A stretch of DNA of 6,499 nucleotides from Verrucomicrobiota bacterium (GCA_025360895.1 JANYBF010000466.1:1-6499); one strand, 5' to 3'. Positions 1 through 5,876 are shown, counted from the stretch's first letter. The notes: generated by a model not told the origin, from the letters alone. A program made the numbers and translations.

Positions 1-324
1 GAAGTGTTGCATAGCTTGCCTTTCGCGGGCCTGCCGCCGCCGGTCGTCGCGCAATTGGTTGAGCGCGAGGAAGCGCGTGCTGCGGAACAGCCAGCCGAGG
101 AGGGAGGCGTCCCCGGTCAGCGTTTCGGCGAGGGGTTGGGCCTTGCGGGCGAGGTCGGTGAAAACGCTTTGCGCGATGTCGTGCGCCAGATCGGGCGAAC
201 TTACCTGGCGCAAGGCGGAAGCATAAACCACGTCGGCATGCCGGCTGACCAGTTCGCGGAAGGCGGCTTCGTTCCGGTGTTCCGCGTAGTCGCGCAGCAG
301 TTGGGCGTCGGTCTTTTCCTGCAT
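1..324 (-). CDS. ECF-type RNA polymerase sigma factor, N-terminal part (cut by window edge)
   Basis: The first 108 residues of a sigma-70 family protein are present; the rest lies beyond the left edge. The protein starts MQEKTDAQLLRDYAEHRNEA, and residues about 20-98 match sigma region 2: AAFRELVSRHADVVYASALR, then an acidic DLAHDIAQSVFTDLARKA stretch (about 45-62), then GWLFRSTRFLALNQLRDDRR (77-96), the part that binds the core polymerase and the -10 element. Region 4 must lie outside. The start is fixed by an in-frame TAG directly before the ATG; only a weak GGG-type ribosome site precedes it. This compact style is typical of the many ECF sigma factors of Verrucomicrobiota and Planctomycetes, which usually work with a membrane regulator encoded nearby. 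The neighbour to the right, a phosphatase on the same strand 137 bases upstream, need not be co-transcribed. The family call is firm; the regulon is unknown. Confidence 0.88.
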   Translation of the reverse strand, partial: MQEKTDAQLLRDYAEHRNEAAFRELVSRHADVVYASALRQVSSPDLAHDIAQSVFTDLARKAQPLAETLTGDASLLGWLFRSTRFLALNQLRDDRRRQARERQAMQHF

Positions 325-461
325 CTACCCATTAAACAACCGCCGAAGCCGAAATCCGACAAAGTTTTTTGAATTGAGACCATGGCAATGCTCGAAAACC
401 GAGGGATGTGAGCCTCCTCACGTCGGCTGCTACTCCGTTGAGGATGACGGTCGATTTCAAA

Positions 462-1391
462 TTACTCGAACGCGCTTAGGACGGGTGTGCCATCAAGCGG
501 TGTGCCCGGTCGGACGCCCAGCAGCCAGAGCACGGTGGCAGCCGTGTCGCAAGTGGATACCGGGGCCGTGATCTCGAAATGCCAGTTGACGCCTTTGCCC
601 CACGCAATCCAAGGAATGGTCATGTCCTCGGGCGTGCCCTGGCTGTGGCCAAGTCCATGGCCACCGTGATCGGCGCTGATAATAATGACGCTGTCGTCCT
701 CGATGTGAGCCTGGTAAATGGCTTTTAGGATAACACCCAACGCCTTGTCGGTGTCGGCGAACGCTTTGATTTGTTTGGATGAACCCCAGCCAAATTCATG
801 GCCGAAGGTATCCGGGTCGGCGAAGTGGATGAAGCAAAGGTTCGGCTGGTGCTTGATGATATATTCCGCCGCATCCTTGGCCACCGTCGGGGCAAAAACA
901 TTGCCTTCCTTGGTCAGGTCCACACCGCCGCTGTCGCTTTTGGCGATCACGACCGCCGCGTCGCGATTAAAATCAAACATATCGACTGTGCCGGGTTGGA
1001 GCAGATGACGGAATTTTTCCTTGCCGACAAACATTGCCGTGGAAAATCCGGCGCGGTGGGCGGCGGCAAAGATGGTGGGCACGCGGACGAGACCATTGGT
1101 TGGGGACCACTTGTTCCAAGTGATCTGGTGCCTGTCCTGGCGGACGCCGGTCAGCATGGAGGTGTGCGCCGGCAAGGTGATCGGAGTAGTGATGGTTTGC
1201 GCCTGCCAGGTGTGCGCGCCTTCCTTCGCCAGTTGTTTCAACACCGGCATTTTGCTGCGCTGCATCACCTCGGGGTTGCCACCGTCAATGCTGATCACGA
1301 AAACATGTTCCGCGCGCGGCGTGGCCAATGCGGCCAAGCCGAAAAAGAGAACCGAAGTAGCGATGGCAAAGCGGCGCACGGATCCAATCAT
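462..1391 (-). CDS. Exported alkaline-phosphatase-superfamily hydrolase (nucleotide pyrophosphatase/phosphodiesterase type)
   Basis: This 309-residue protein belongs to the type I phosphodiesterase/nucleotide pyrophosphatase branch of the alkaline phosphatase superfamily, two-metal enzymes that hydrolyse phosphate mono- or diesters. A signal peptide (VRRFAIATSVLFFGLAALAT, 5-24) predicts export. Visible active-site motifs: ISIDGG with metal ligand D36; ITLPAHTSMLTG with likely nucleophile T72; HFADPDTFGHEFGW with D194 and H198; ISADHGGHG with D241 and H242; and H249 in GHSQGTPEDMTIPW. The C terminus (LGVRPGTPLDGTPV) is typical of the family, so it looks full length and active. The reading frame stays open up to 1562, but I chose the ATG at 1391: GGAG lies 5 bases before it, the signal peptide begins there, and the extra upstream 57 residues look like translated spacer. 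The gene is divergent from the TPR gene. The natural substrate cannot be read from sequence. Confidence 0.9.
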   Translation of the reverse strand: MIGSVRRFAIATSVLFFGLAALATPRAEHVFVISIDGGNPEVMQRSKMPVLKQLAKEGAHTWQAQTITTPITLPAHTSMLTGVRQDRHQITWNKWSPTNGLVRVPTIFAAAHRAGFSTAMFVGKEKFRHLLQPGTVDMFDFNRDAAVVIAKSDSGGVDLTKEGNVFAPTVAKDAAEYIIKHQPNLCFIHFADPDTFGHEFGWGSSKQIKAFADTDKALGVILKAIYQAHIEDDSVIIISADHGGHGLGHSQGTPEDMTIPWIAWGKGVNWHFEITAPVSTCDTAATVLWLLGVRPGTPLDGTPVLSAFE

Positions 1392-1393
1392 AA

Positions 1394-1427
1394 CTTCTCC
1401 GTAGTTTAGTGGTGCGTCGACGGAGAA
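1394..1427 (-). promoter_or_regulatory. Hairpin that buries the Shine-Dalgarno of the phosphatase gene
   Basis: On the minus strand TTCTCCGT (1427-1420) and ACGGAGAA (1402-1395) are perfect 8-base complements separated by 17 bases. The downstream arm contains the GGAG that sits 5 bases before the ATG at 1391. If the pair forms in the mRNA, the ribosome site is masked. The pairing is seen directly; a role in translational control is inference. Confidence 0.45.
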
Positions 1428-1546
1428 CAAGGAAACACCGAAGCGGCTTGATGACTTGCGCCGCGTTTTGGTTGGCGCAAACGTCCGATCGAACCTCGAC
1501 ATCAACAGCCGGACGCGGGACGGAGCAGAAGGATTGAGCAGCCAGA

Positions 1547-1570
1547 AACACCGGCTTGCCACCCGGTGTT
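1547..1570 (+). promoter_or_regulatory. Hairpin in the leader of the TPR gene
   Basis: AACACCGG (1547-1554) and CCGGTGTT (1563-1570) are perfect 8-base complements around an 8-base loop, ending 33 bases before the chosen ATG of the TPR gene. No T-run follows, so it is not a terminator in this direction. It could be a leader structure or a protein-binding palindrome in the divergent promoter region. No convincing -35/-10 pair was found in this gap. Confidence 0.35.
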
Positions 1571-1603
1571 CAAAGCGAGAGCATCCCGCTCCAGATATTC
1601 TCG

Positions 1604-2467
1604 ATGAAGATCAGGCTTATCATCGCCCTTGGTTTGGCGTTCGGAACCGTTGATGTGTGGCGGGTTTGGGCGCATGAGGATTTGATGGCGCGCATCCTCC
1701 TGCTCACCGAGCAGTTCAACAACCATCAAACCAATGTGGACCTGTTGATCCAGCGCGGTGATATTTACCGGCTACACGGGAATTGGAATGAGGCGCGGAG
1801 TGATTACGCGGCGGCGGAAAAACTGGCACCTGATTCCGCCCCGCTCCTGCTCGGGCGGGCGCAGTTGCATGTGGATTTGGGGGAAGATGCGGCGGCGCGG
1901 ATGGCCTTCGATGAATTTATCGCCCGCTTTCCGACGAACAGTGCGGCCTTGTTTGGGCGCGCGCGCGTACTCAATCGCTTGGGTGAACGCAAAGCGGCCA
2001 TCGCGGATTATTCGCGCGGTATCCTGGTATCCGGCAGCCCGCTGCCTGAAGAGTTTCTCGAACGTGCCAATCTGCAGGCGACCGAGTTTGGTGCGGACGA
2101 AGCTCTCAAAGGTTTGGATGAAGGTTTAACCCGGCTGGGCTGGGTGGTGACTTTCCAGAAGGCCGCGATTGAGTATGAATTGAAACGGCAGCGACCGGAT
2201 CAGGCCTTGGTGCGGTTGGAAACGATCATCGCCCGGGCGAATCGGAAGGAAACCTGGTTGGTGTGGAAAGGCGAAATCCTGATGGCAGCGGGAAAACCTC
2301 TGGAAGCGCAGGAAGTATTGCGAGCAACTATAAAAGCGATTGAAGCCCTGCCGCCGCGCATGCGCACTTCCCCCGGCATGGTTCAGTTACGCGCCAAGGT
2401 GGAAGTATCTATGGCTTCGCTACGCGCCGGCAAAGCGTCATCCGGCAAACCTTCGCTACTGGAATGA
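1604..2467 (+). CDS. Exported tetratricopeptide-repeat protein
   Basis: A 287-residue protein with an N-terminal signal peptide (MKIRLIIALGLAFGTVDVWR, 1-20, cleavage near VWA-HED) followed by helical TPR units. The clearest are about 43-76 (LIQRGDIYRLHGNWNEARSD, then YAAAEKLAPDSA), 77-111 (LLLGRAQLHVDLGEDAAA, then FDEFIARFPTNSA) and 112-140 (ALFGRARVLNRLGERKAAIA). A degenerate unit near 216-248 contains AAGKPLEAQEVLRATI. TPRs form a superhelical scaffold for protein binding; no catalytic domain is seen. The frame is open from an ATG at 1556, but the ATG at 1604 puts the signal peptide at the very N terminus, as expected for an exported protein. No good Shine-Dalgarno precedes either start, so the choice rests on the signal peptide. 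It diverges from the phosphatase gene, suggesting shared control. Similar HEDL...LTEQ-type TPR proteins are, from memory, common in Verrucomicrobiota. Binding partner unknown. Confidence 0.85.
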   Translation: MKIRLIIALGLAFGTVDVWRVWAHEDLMARILLLTEQFNNHQTNVDLLIQRGDIYRLHGNWNEARSDYAAAEKLAPDSAPLLLGRAQLHVDLGEDAAARMAFDEFIARFPTNSAALFGRARVLNRLGERKAAIADYSRGILVSGSPLPEEFLERANLQATEFGADEALKGLDEGLTRLGWVVTFQKAAIEYELKRQRPDQALVRLETIIARANRKETWLVWKGEILMAAGKPLEAQEVLRATIKAIEALPPRMRTSPGMVQLRAKVEVSMASLRAGKASSGKPSLLE

Positions 2468-2524
2468 GTTTTGATTCTGTTCTGATCACCCATGCTCTTT
2501 AGCCACGGTAGCGGGTAACGACTG

Positions 2525-2546
2525 GCTCGAATGCCGAGCAGATTTT
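2525..2546 (+). terminator. Possible weak intrinsic terminator after the TPR gene
   Basis: GCTCG (2525-2529) pairs with CGAGC (2535-2539) around a 5-base loop, followed after CAGA... by a TTTT run at 2543-2546. It lies 58 bases past the TPR stop and before the converging tRNA. A 5-bp stem and a short T-run make this a weak candidate only. Confidence 0.3.
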
Positions 2547-2575
2547 CTCAAGTTTTCCACTTTCCCAGGTAAATA

Positions 2576-2652
2576 TGGTGCATCCGGAGGGACTCGAACC
2601 CCCAACCTTCTGATTCGAAGTCAGAAGCTCTATCCAATTGAGCTACGGATGC
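2576..2652 (-). tRNA. tRNA-Arg, anticodon TCG, CCA encoded
   Basis: A full cloverleaf can be folded on the minus strand. The acceptor arms GCATCCG and CGGATGC pair over 7 bp. The D-arm is GCTC/GAGC with an AATTGGATA loop. The anticodon arm is TCTGA, loop CTTCGAA, TCAGA, and the variable loop is AGGTT. The T-arm is GGGGG, loop TTCGAGT, CCCTC, with one G-U pair. The discriminator base is A and the CCA tail is encoded (2578-2576). The anticodon TCG occupies 2618-2616 and reads CGA-type arginine codons. Without CCA the gene spans 2579-2652. It stands alone between the TPR gene and a gene-free stretch. No second copy of its 3' end is seen in the window, so nothing suggests an integrated element here. 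Confidence 0.97.
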
Positions 2653-3062
2653 TTTGTAAGGCGACTGCTTGTGGTCTGCTTACGAAATTGATTTCCACTC
2701 CGCAGCCTCCGGCATGATGATGAAGGGCCAAGGTGACGTGGTAGTAACCACCAAAACCTGTCCAACCTGCCCCTGAAAAATCGCGGGTTTCGCAGTTTCC
2801 AAATTGGCGCTGCCCGGACATCACGAACAAACCTTACCCGGAGCCCCGGATGAGGTCAACTCCGCCATGCTGTGCACGGCGTCACATAGTCTGCTGGTTC
2901 CACGGCCGCCTTAACCACGTCCACCACATGCCGAAACGGTAAAAAACCATGGCGAAAACAGGATCCTTTAGACCACCCTCCGCGCAACAACCTCTAATCG
3001 TCAGTTGCGCTCCTTGTTGCTAAGTTTGCTGCCCCACTTCCCGATGGCAGGCTCTTCCGCGC
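2653..3062. other. Gene-free stretch of 410 bases
   Basis: I see no supported gene here. Both strands carry only short frames lacking start signals or recognisable motifs. There is a small hairpin GTGGT/ACCAC at 2738-2751 and a 7-bp inverted repeat at 2982-3010. Sequence just right of 2652 should hold the tRNA promoter, but no clear -35/-10 pair is visible. It may be decayed sequence. Confidence 0.5.
2982..3010. repeat. Inverted repeat downstream of the NIPSNAP gene
   Basis: GCGCAAC (2982-2988) and GTTGCGC (3004-3010) are perfect 7-base complements with a 15-base loop, lying 53 bases past the stop of the minus-strand NIPSNAP gene. No T-run follows on the minus strand, so an intrinsic terminator is not supported, though it could stabilise the mRNA 3' end. 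Confidence 0.3.
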
Positions 3063-3512
3063 CTACTTCATCGGTGCGTAATCCGTGGCCGACATGTATA
3101 CGGACTCGGCCTTTTCCACGAGTTTGCCATTGGCTTCCGACGCATCGCGCGCCTTTTTCCAATCGGGGTCGTTGCCAAACGCGGTCCAGGATTTCTTGGC
3201 TTCTTCGCGGCTCTTGTGGGCGAGGATATAAATCAACGTGTTCTCCGCGCCCTTGTCCTTGTCGGTGGGAATCCAGAAACCAACGATCTCCATGCCGTGT
3301 TTCTTGAACAAGGCGCAGGTATGATCGCGGAAGCGAGCATTCAGCGCCTCCATTTTACCCGGTGCGGCGTAGTATGTGCGCAATTCAAAGCAACGCGAGT
3401 CTTTCGCGACGGACGGACTGATCGGAGCGGTATTGGTTTCCGCCGCAAAGCTGACGAGCAGACCAGCGGCGAGAAACATTGAGGCGAGTGGCAGACAGAG
3501 AGAGATTTTCAT
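3063..3512 (-). CDS. Secreted NIPSNAP-family protein
   Basis: A 149-residue protein with a signal peptide (MKISLCLPLASMFLAAGLLV, cleavage near SFAAE at 21-25) and then a single NIPSNAP domain at about 41-149. Hallmarks are the opening FELRTYYAAPGKMEALNARF (42-61), the middle HGMEIVGFWIP (72-82), ENTLIYILAHKSREEAKKSW (90-109) and the closing VEKAESVYMSATDYAPMK. NIPSNAP domains form a dimeric alpha/beta barrel fold; bacterial members are mostly of unknown function, and exported versions are frequent in Verrucomicrobiota and Planctomycetes (family knowledge). Length fits one domain. The ATG at 3512 is chosen because it gives a full signal peptide; the Shine-Dalgarno is poor. Its upstream region (from 3513) runs into the IS110-type relic, so its promoter may be altered or supplied by the insertion. 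No ligand or catalytic residue can be assigned. Confidence 0.88.
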   Translation of the reverse strand: MKISLCLPLASMFLAAGLLVSFAAETNTAPISPSVAKDSRCFELRTYYAAPGKMEALNARFRDHTCALFKKHGMEIVGFWIPTDKDKGAENTLIYILAHKSREEAKKSWTAFGNDPDWKKARDASEANGKLVEKAESVYMSATDYAPMK

Positions 3513-3532
3513 AGTTCGGACGGAGTGTGGCG

Positions 3533-3688
3533 CTGCGGCTGTGCCCAGTCAATTCCAAGAAAGGAGCCGCAGTTTCAAACTTTCAAACGGGCGAAGCCGT
3601 ACACTGCCCACGAAACGAGCGGGCTTCGGGCGTTTGGAGATGCCATGAGTAGTTGGTGGGCGAGCGCCGAGGCGCTACACCCACCAAC
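3533..3688 (+). ncRNA. Three consecutive stem-loops before the IS110 relic: candidate bridge-RNA remnant
   Basis: Stem 1: CTGCGGCT (3533-3540) pairs with AGCCGCAG (3565-3572), 24-base loop. Stem 2: CAAACG (3584-3589) pairs with CGTTTG (3631-3636) and, after a GG/GG mismatch, CGAAGCC (3592-3598) pairs with GGCTTCG (3622-3628), 23-base loop. Stem 3: GTTGGTGGG (3652-3660) pairs with CCCACCAAC (3680-3688), enclosing AGCGCC/GGCGCT. A perfect tandem 8-mer TTTCAAAC lies at 3573-3588, overlapping the left arm of stem 2. Known IS110 elements of the IS621 kind carry the bridge RNA, with two large guide loops, in the non-coding end upstream of the transposase; position, size and large loops fit. Stem 3 alone could instead be a dispersed intergenic palindrome. 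Structure is seen; the bridge-RNA role is inferred. Confidence 0.35.
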
Positions 3689-3690
3689 GT

Positions 3691-4226
3691 ATGAACTCCC
3701 AAAACCTAAATAACTCTGAAGTTCGCGCGGAGCAAGCCGCGCGCAAAAAACTACAAACTCTCAAATTGGGGCTGGCCGTTCACGCCGCGAGCATCGGCGT
3801 GGTGCGCCTCTTGGATCACAGCACGCCACAACCGGCCAAGTTCCGCGAATGGATCAAGACCCAGCTCCCGCTGGCCGCGGCGGTGACTAGCTGCTACGAA
3901 GCCAGGCCTCGGCTACGGGCTGCACCGCGAACTGGTGGCCTTGGGCATCCACAACGTCGTGGTCCAACCCGTCTGCCTGGACGAACAACGTGCGGCTGCG
4001 CACCGCGCGGATCGAACTGGCCTGGCGACTGGTGATCTGACAGCCCGAAAGCCAACGGGTCAAGAAATGGTGGCCCGTCCTGGGCAACCCCAAAGCGAGC
4101 AAGGCGGCGCGCAAGAAAGCCGTGGTCGCGATGGCCAGGCAGATGGCCGTGGACCTGTGGCGCTGGTGCACCGGAAAAATTAATCCGGAAACCTCTGAGT
4201 GGGGGATGGTCGGCGCGGCGACCTGA
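3691..4226 (+). pseudogene. IS110-family transposase remnant (frameshift, internal deletion, stop)
   Basis: The ancestral protein can be followed through three frames. Frame from ATG 3691 gives about 71 residues with LKLGLAVHAASIGVVRLLD, EWIKTQLPLAAAV and SCYEA. A net shift near 3909 moves to the frame GYGLHRELVALGIHNVVVQP, VCLDE, ending about 3986. The third frame starts near 3987 and gives NVRLRTARIELAWRLVI, a TGA at 4038-4040, then QPESQRVKKWWPVLGNPKAS, KAARKKAVVAMARQMAVDLW and a TGA at 4224. The first and last parts match the N-terminal RuvC-like DEDD nuclease and the extreme C-terminal tail of IS110 transposases. The first catalytic Asp (normally GLDVH) is Ala29, GCC at 3775-3777; the Glu of CYEA (E70) survives. 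The last two Asps, the middle of the protein and the Tnp_20 core with its serine are absent. About 180 codons remain where the family has roughly 330-450. Clearly dead. Confidence 0.88.
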
Positions 4227-4603
4227 GCTTGGCCCACCGGCGAAAAACCAAACTAAAACCTGACCTACAGGTGGACCGAGACAATTTGAAACGGCGCGCA
4301 CCCGGAGCAGAACTGGGGCTGTCACCGGCCCGATTCGGAGATGGGGTGCGCTCGTTTCTTGGCTGTGACCGGATGCGTCAACTGGTGCCGTCCCTTCGGG
4401 GCCGCGCACGGATAGCCGGAAGCGCAACGGCTGCCGCCGTTGACCACGCCAAGCAAACGTTTTGAACCCTGGCCTCGCCGGAAAGGAAAAAGCCCAAAAC
4501 CGCTTTTAAGAAAAACAAAAAAATATCGGCCAATAGCGCCACGCCAGCCTTGACACTGCTTATAGCAGTTCCGCGTTCACGCGGCCCCGTGTAGTGAAGT
4601 CTC

Positions 4604-4627
4604 CGAGCCGCCAGAAGGCGGAACTCG
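4604..4627. repeat. Bulged 9-bp hairpin upstream of aroB
   Basis: CGAG (4604-4607) and CCGCC (4608-4612) pair with GGCGG (4617-4621) and, after an AA bulge, CTCG (4624-4627), around an AGAA tetraloop. No T-run follows on either strand. It could be an intergenic repeat unit; copy number elsewhere in the genome is unknown. Confidence 0.35.
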
Positions 4628-4681
4628 AAACGTGGGCTAAGCAGGATGCGCCTCAAGCTGCCTCCGAGGGCGGCGAAATCT

Positions 4682-4709
4682 TTGACAGTGCCGCGCCAGT
4701 TCTTATCCT
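4682..4709 (+). promoter_or_regulatory. Candidate sigma-70-type promoter of aroB, possibly leaderless
   Basis: TTGACA (4682-4687), a perfect -35 box, is followed after 16 bases by TATCCT (4704-4709), a 4-of-6 match to the -10 box. The expected start of transcription, about 7 bases further, falls on or next to the GTG at 4716. No Shine-Dalgarno precedes that GTG, which fits a leaderless message. Boxes and spacing are seen; activity is inferred. Confidence 0.45.
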
Positions 4710-4715
4710 TGGCCC

Positions 4716-5810
4716 GTGCGCACCGTCAATGTTCCCCTTGGCCAACGTCGTTATACCATCAAAATTGGCGACGGCCTCCTCAATCGCTTGGGGCCGGAAT
4801 GTGCGCGGCTAAAACTCGGCCCGCGCTGCGCCATCATCACCGATACCAACGTCGGTCGCCAATACGCCCAACCGGCCTACAATTCGCTGCTCCGCGCGGG
4901 GTTTGAACCGTCGCTTATCGTTGTGCCCGCTGGCGAAACTGCCAAGAGTCTGAAGGTCGTTCAGTCCTGTTACGACCGGCTCGCGGCACACCGGCTCGAA
5001 CGGAAATCTTTCCTCGTCGCACTCGGCGGCGGGGTCGTGGGCGATCTGGCGGGTTTCGTCGCGGCGACTTACCTGCGCGGCATCCCGTTCGTCCAGGTGC
5101 CGACCACGTTACTCGCGCAAGTGGACAGCTCGGTTGGCGGTAAAGTCGGCGTGAACTTGAAGGCCGGAAAAAATCTTGTCGGCGCGTTTCATCAGCCGCG
5201 CCTCGTGCTCTGCGATCTGAATACACTCGGCACCTTGCCCATGTCGGAATACCGCGCCGGTCTCGCCGAGGTCATCAAATACGGCATCATCTACGACTCG
5301 ACCTTGTTCACCCGCCTCGAGCGGGACTTGCCGAAACTGTTGCGTCGCGAACCGAAAATTCTTACTACCATTGTGGCGCGCTGTTGCCAGATCAAAGCGG
5401 AGGTAGTGGGCCAGGATGAAACCGAGAACGGGTTGCGCGCGATTCTTAATTTTGGGCACACCATCGGCCACGCAATCGAGGCCATTTCCGGCTACGGCAA
5501 GTATTTGCATGGCGAAGCCATTTCCATCGGGCAGATTGCGGCGGCGCGGCTTTCGGCGATCCTGACGAGATTGCCCCTGAATGATGCGACCCGCATTACA
5601 GATCTATTCCGTCGAGCGGGACTGCCGATCCAGGTGAAGTTAAATGCGAGCCAACGGGCGAAGCTGTTTGCCGCAATGAAATTGGATAAAAAGGTGAGCC
5701 GGGGCGAAATCAGATTCGTGCTGGCGAACCGCATCGGCAAAGTGGTCTGGGGGCAGAAAGTGCCGACGTCCGTGATTGAAAAACTCTTAATCGCCGATAG
5801 CCGTGGATGA
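4716..5810 (+). CDS. aroB: 3-dehydroquinate synthase
   Basis: Cytoplasmic enzyme of the shikimate pathway. It converts 3-deoxy-D-arabino-heptulosonate 7-phosphate to 3-dehydroquinate with NAD+ and a divalent metal. The 364 residues match the normal family length. The N-terminal Rossmann-like half has TDTNV (42-46), the PAGETAKS loop (71-78), the NAD site GGGVVGDLAGFVAATYLRG (104-122), PTTLLAQVDSSVGGKVGVN (129-147) with K143, and GAFHQP (156-161). The C-terminal half has AEVIKYG (184-190) with metal ligand E185 and K188, NFGHTIGHAIE (245-255) with H248, and LHGEAISIG (264-272) with H265. MKLDKK (321-326) follows. All key residues are present, so it should be active. The start is GTG at 4716: an in-frame TGA at 4683 and no other start codon between leave no longer choice, and the protein aligns from residue 1. 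It is monocistronic here; no other aro gene is adjacent. Confidence 0.97.
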   Translation: MRTVNVPLGQRRYTIKIGDGLLNRLGPECARLKLGPRCAIITDTNVGRQYAQPAYNSLLRAGFEPSLIVVPAGETAKSLKVVQSCYDRLAAHRLERKSFLVALGGGVVGDLAGFVAATYLRGIPFVQVPTTLLAQVDSSVGGKVGVNLKAGKNLVGAFHQPRLVLCDLNTLGTLPMSEYRAGLAEVIKYGIIYDSTLFTRLERDLPKLLRREPKILTTIVARCCQIKAEVVGQDETENGLRAILNFGHTIGHAIEAISGYGKYLHGEAISIGQIAAARLSAILTRLPLNDATRITDLFRRAGLPIQVKLNASQRAKLFAAMKLDKKVSRGEIRFVLANRIGKVVWGQKVPTSVIEKLLIADSRG

Positions 5811-5826
5811 GTGCGGGGGCCAGAGC

Positions 5827-5876
5827 GCGGGTTTTTGCCCGCTTCCATGTACAAATCGAAAGCAATGCCGCATTGC
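5827..5876. repeat. Two hairpins just after aroB
   Basis: GCGGG (5827-5831) pairs with CCCGC (5838-5842) around TTTTTG. GCAATG (5862-5867) pairs with CATTGC (5871-5876) around CCG, and the second arm overlaps a further GCAAA/TTTGC pair (5875-5891). Together with 5904-5919 they form a compact run of palindromes, as in dispersed intergenic repeats. Not in a position or form typical of a strong terminator. Confidence 0.4.

Larger units (their letters stand above)
3533..4584 (+). mobile_element. Decayed IS110-family insertion sequence, ends uncertain
   Basis: The segment holds a structured non-coding leader (3533-3688), a broken IS110 transposase (3691-4226), and a non-coding 3' flank with a 7-bp hairpin (4425-4442), an A-rich stretch (about 4486-4528) and two more hairpins up to 4584. 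IS110 elements lack terminal inverted repeats, so the ends cannot be set by eye; I give the outermost structures that look like part of the element. The left end must lie after the NIPSNAP start at 3512, the right end before aroB at 4716. The element cannot encode a working transposase. That 4227-4584 belongs to the element is inference. Confidence 0.45.
4227..4715. other. Hairpin-rich non-coding stretch before aroB
   Basis: No gene is supported in these 489 bases. Structure is dense: CAACGGC/GCCGTTG (4425-4442, 4-base loop), ACTGC/GCAGT (4555-4569), CCGCG/CGCGG (4571-4584), and CGAG-CCGCC/GGCGG-(AA)-CTCG (4604-4627). An A-rich run, out of keeping with the GC-rich surroundings, spans about 4486-4528. 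The left part is probably the non-coding right end of the IS110 relic. The 4604-4627 hairpin may be a dispersed intergenic repeat. The last 34 bases hold the aroB promoter candidate. Confidence 0.5.

Noticed and set aside
411..424. GTGAG/CTCAC hairpin between the phosphatase and sigma factor genes as a terminator
   Set aside because: Only 5 bp, and no T-run follows on the minus strand where the phosphatase transcript would end.
798..1409. 203-residue plus-strand open frame
   Set aside because: Lies antisense to the phosphatase gene, whose metal-binding motifs are intact; the frame has no recognisable motif.
1392..1562. 57-residue N-terminal extension of the phosphatase frame up to an ATG at 1562
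   Set aside because: The ATG at 1391 has a Shine-Dalgarno and starts a signal peptide; the extension would bury that signal peptide and overlaps the hairpins of the divergent gap.
2714..2776. Tiny plus-strand frame starting with three Met codons and ending KTCPTCP
   Set aside because: Only about 20 codons, no Shine-Dalgarno, and the two-cysteine ending alone is not evidence of a zinc or redox protein.
2630..2830. 66-residue minus-strand open frame
   Set aside because: Its 3' end runs into the tRNA-Arg gene and it has no ribosome site or family resemblance.
2576..3062. tRNA-Arg as an attachment site for an integrated element
   Set aside because: No second copy of the tRNA 3' end, no integrase and no element genes are visible in the window.
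3543..3554. 12-base match GCCCAGTCAATT shared with 6066-6077
   Set aside because: One exact 12-mer match is expected by chance in a window of this size, and the second copy lies inside protein-like text on the minus strand.
3894..4427. Long minus-strand open frame across the transposase region
   Set aside because: It is low-complexity Arg/Pro/Gly-rich antisense of the IS110 remnant and shows no domain.
5109..5510. Minus-strand open frames within aroB
   Set aside because: Antisense shadows of an intact, highly conserved enzyme gene.
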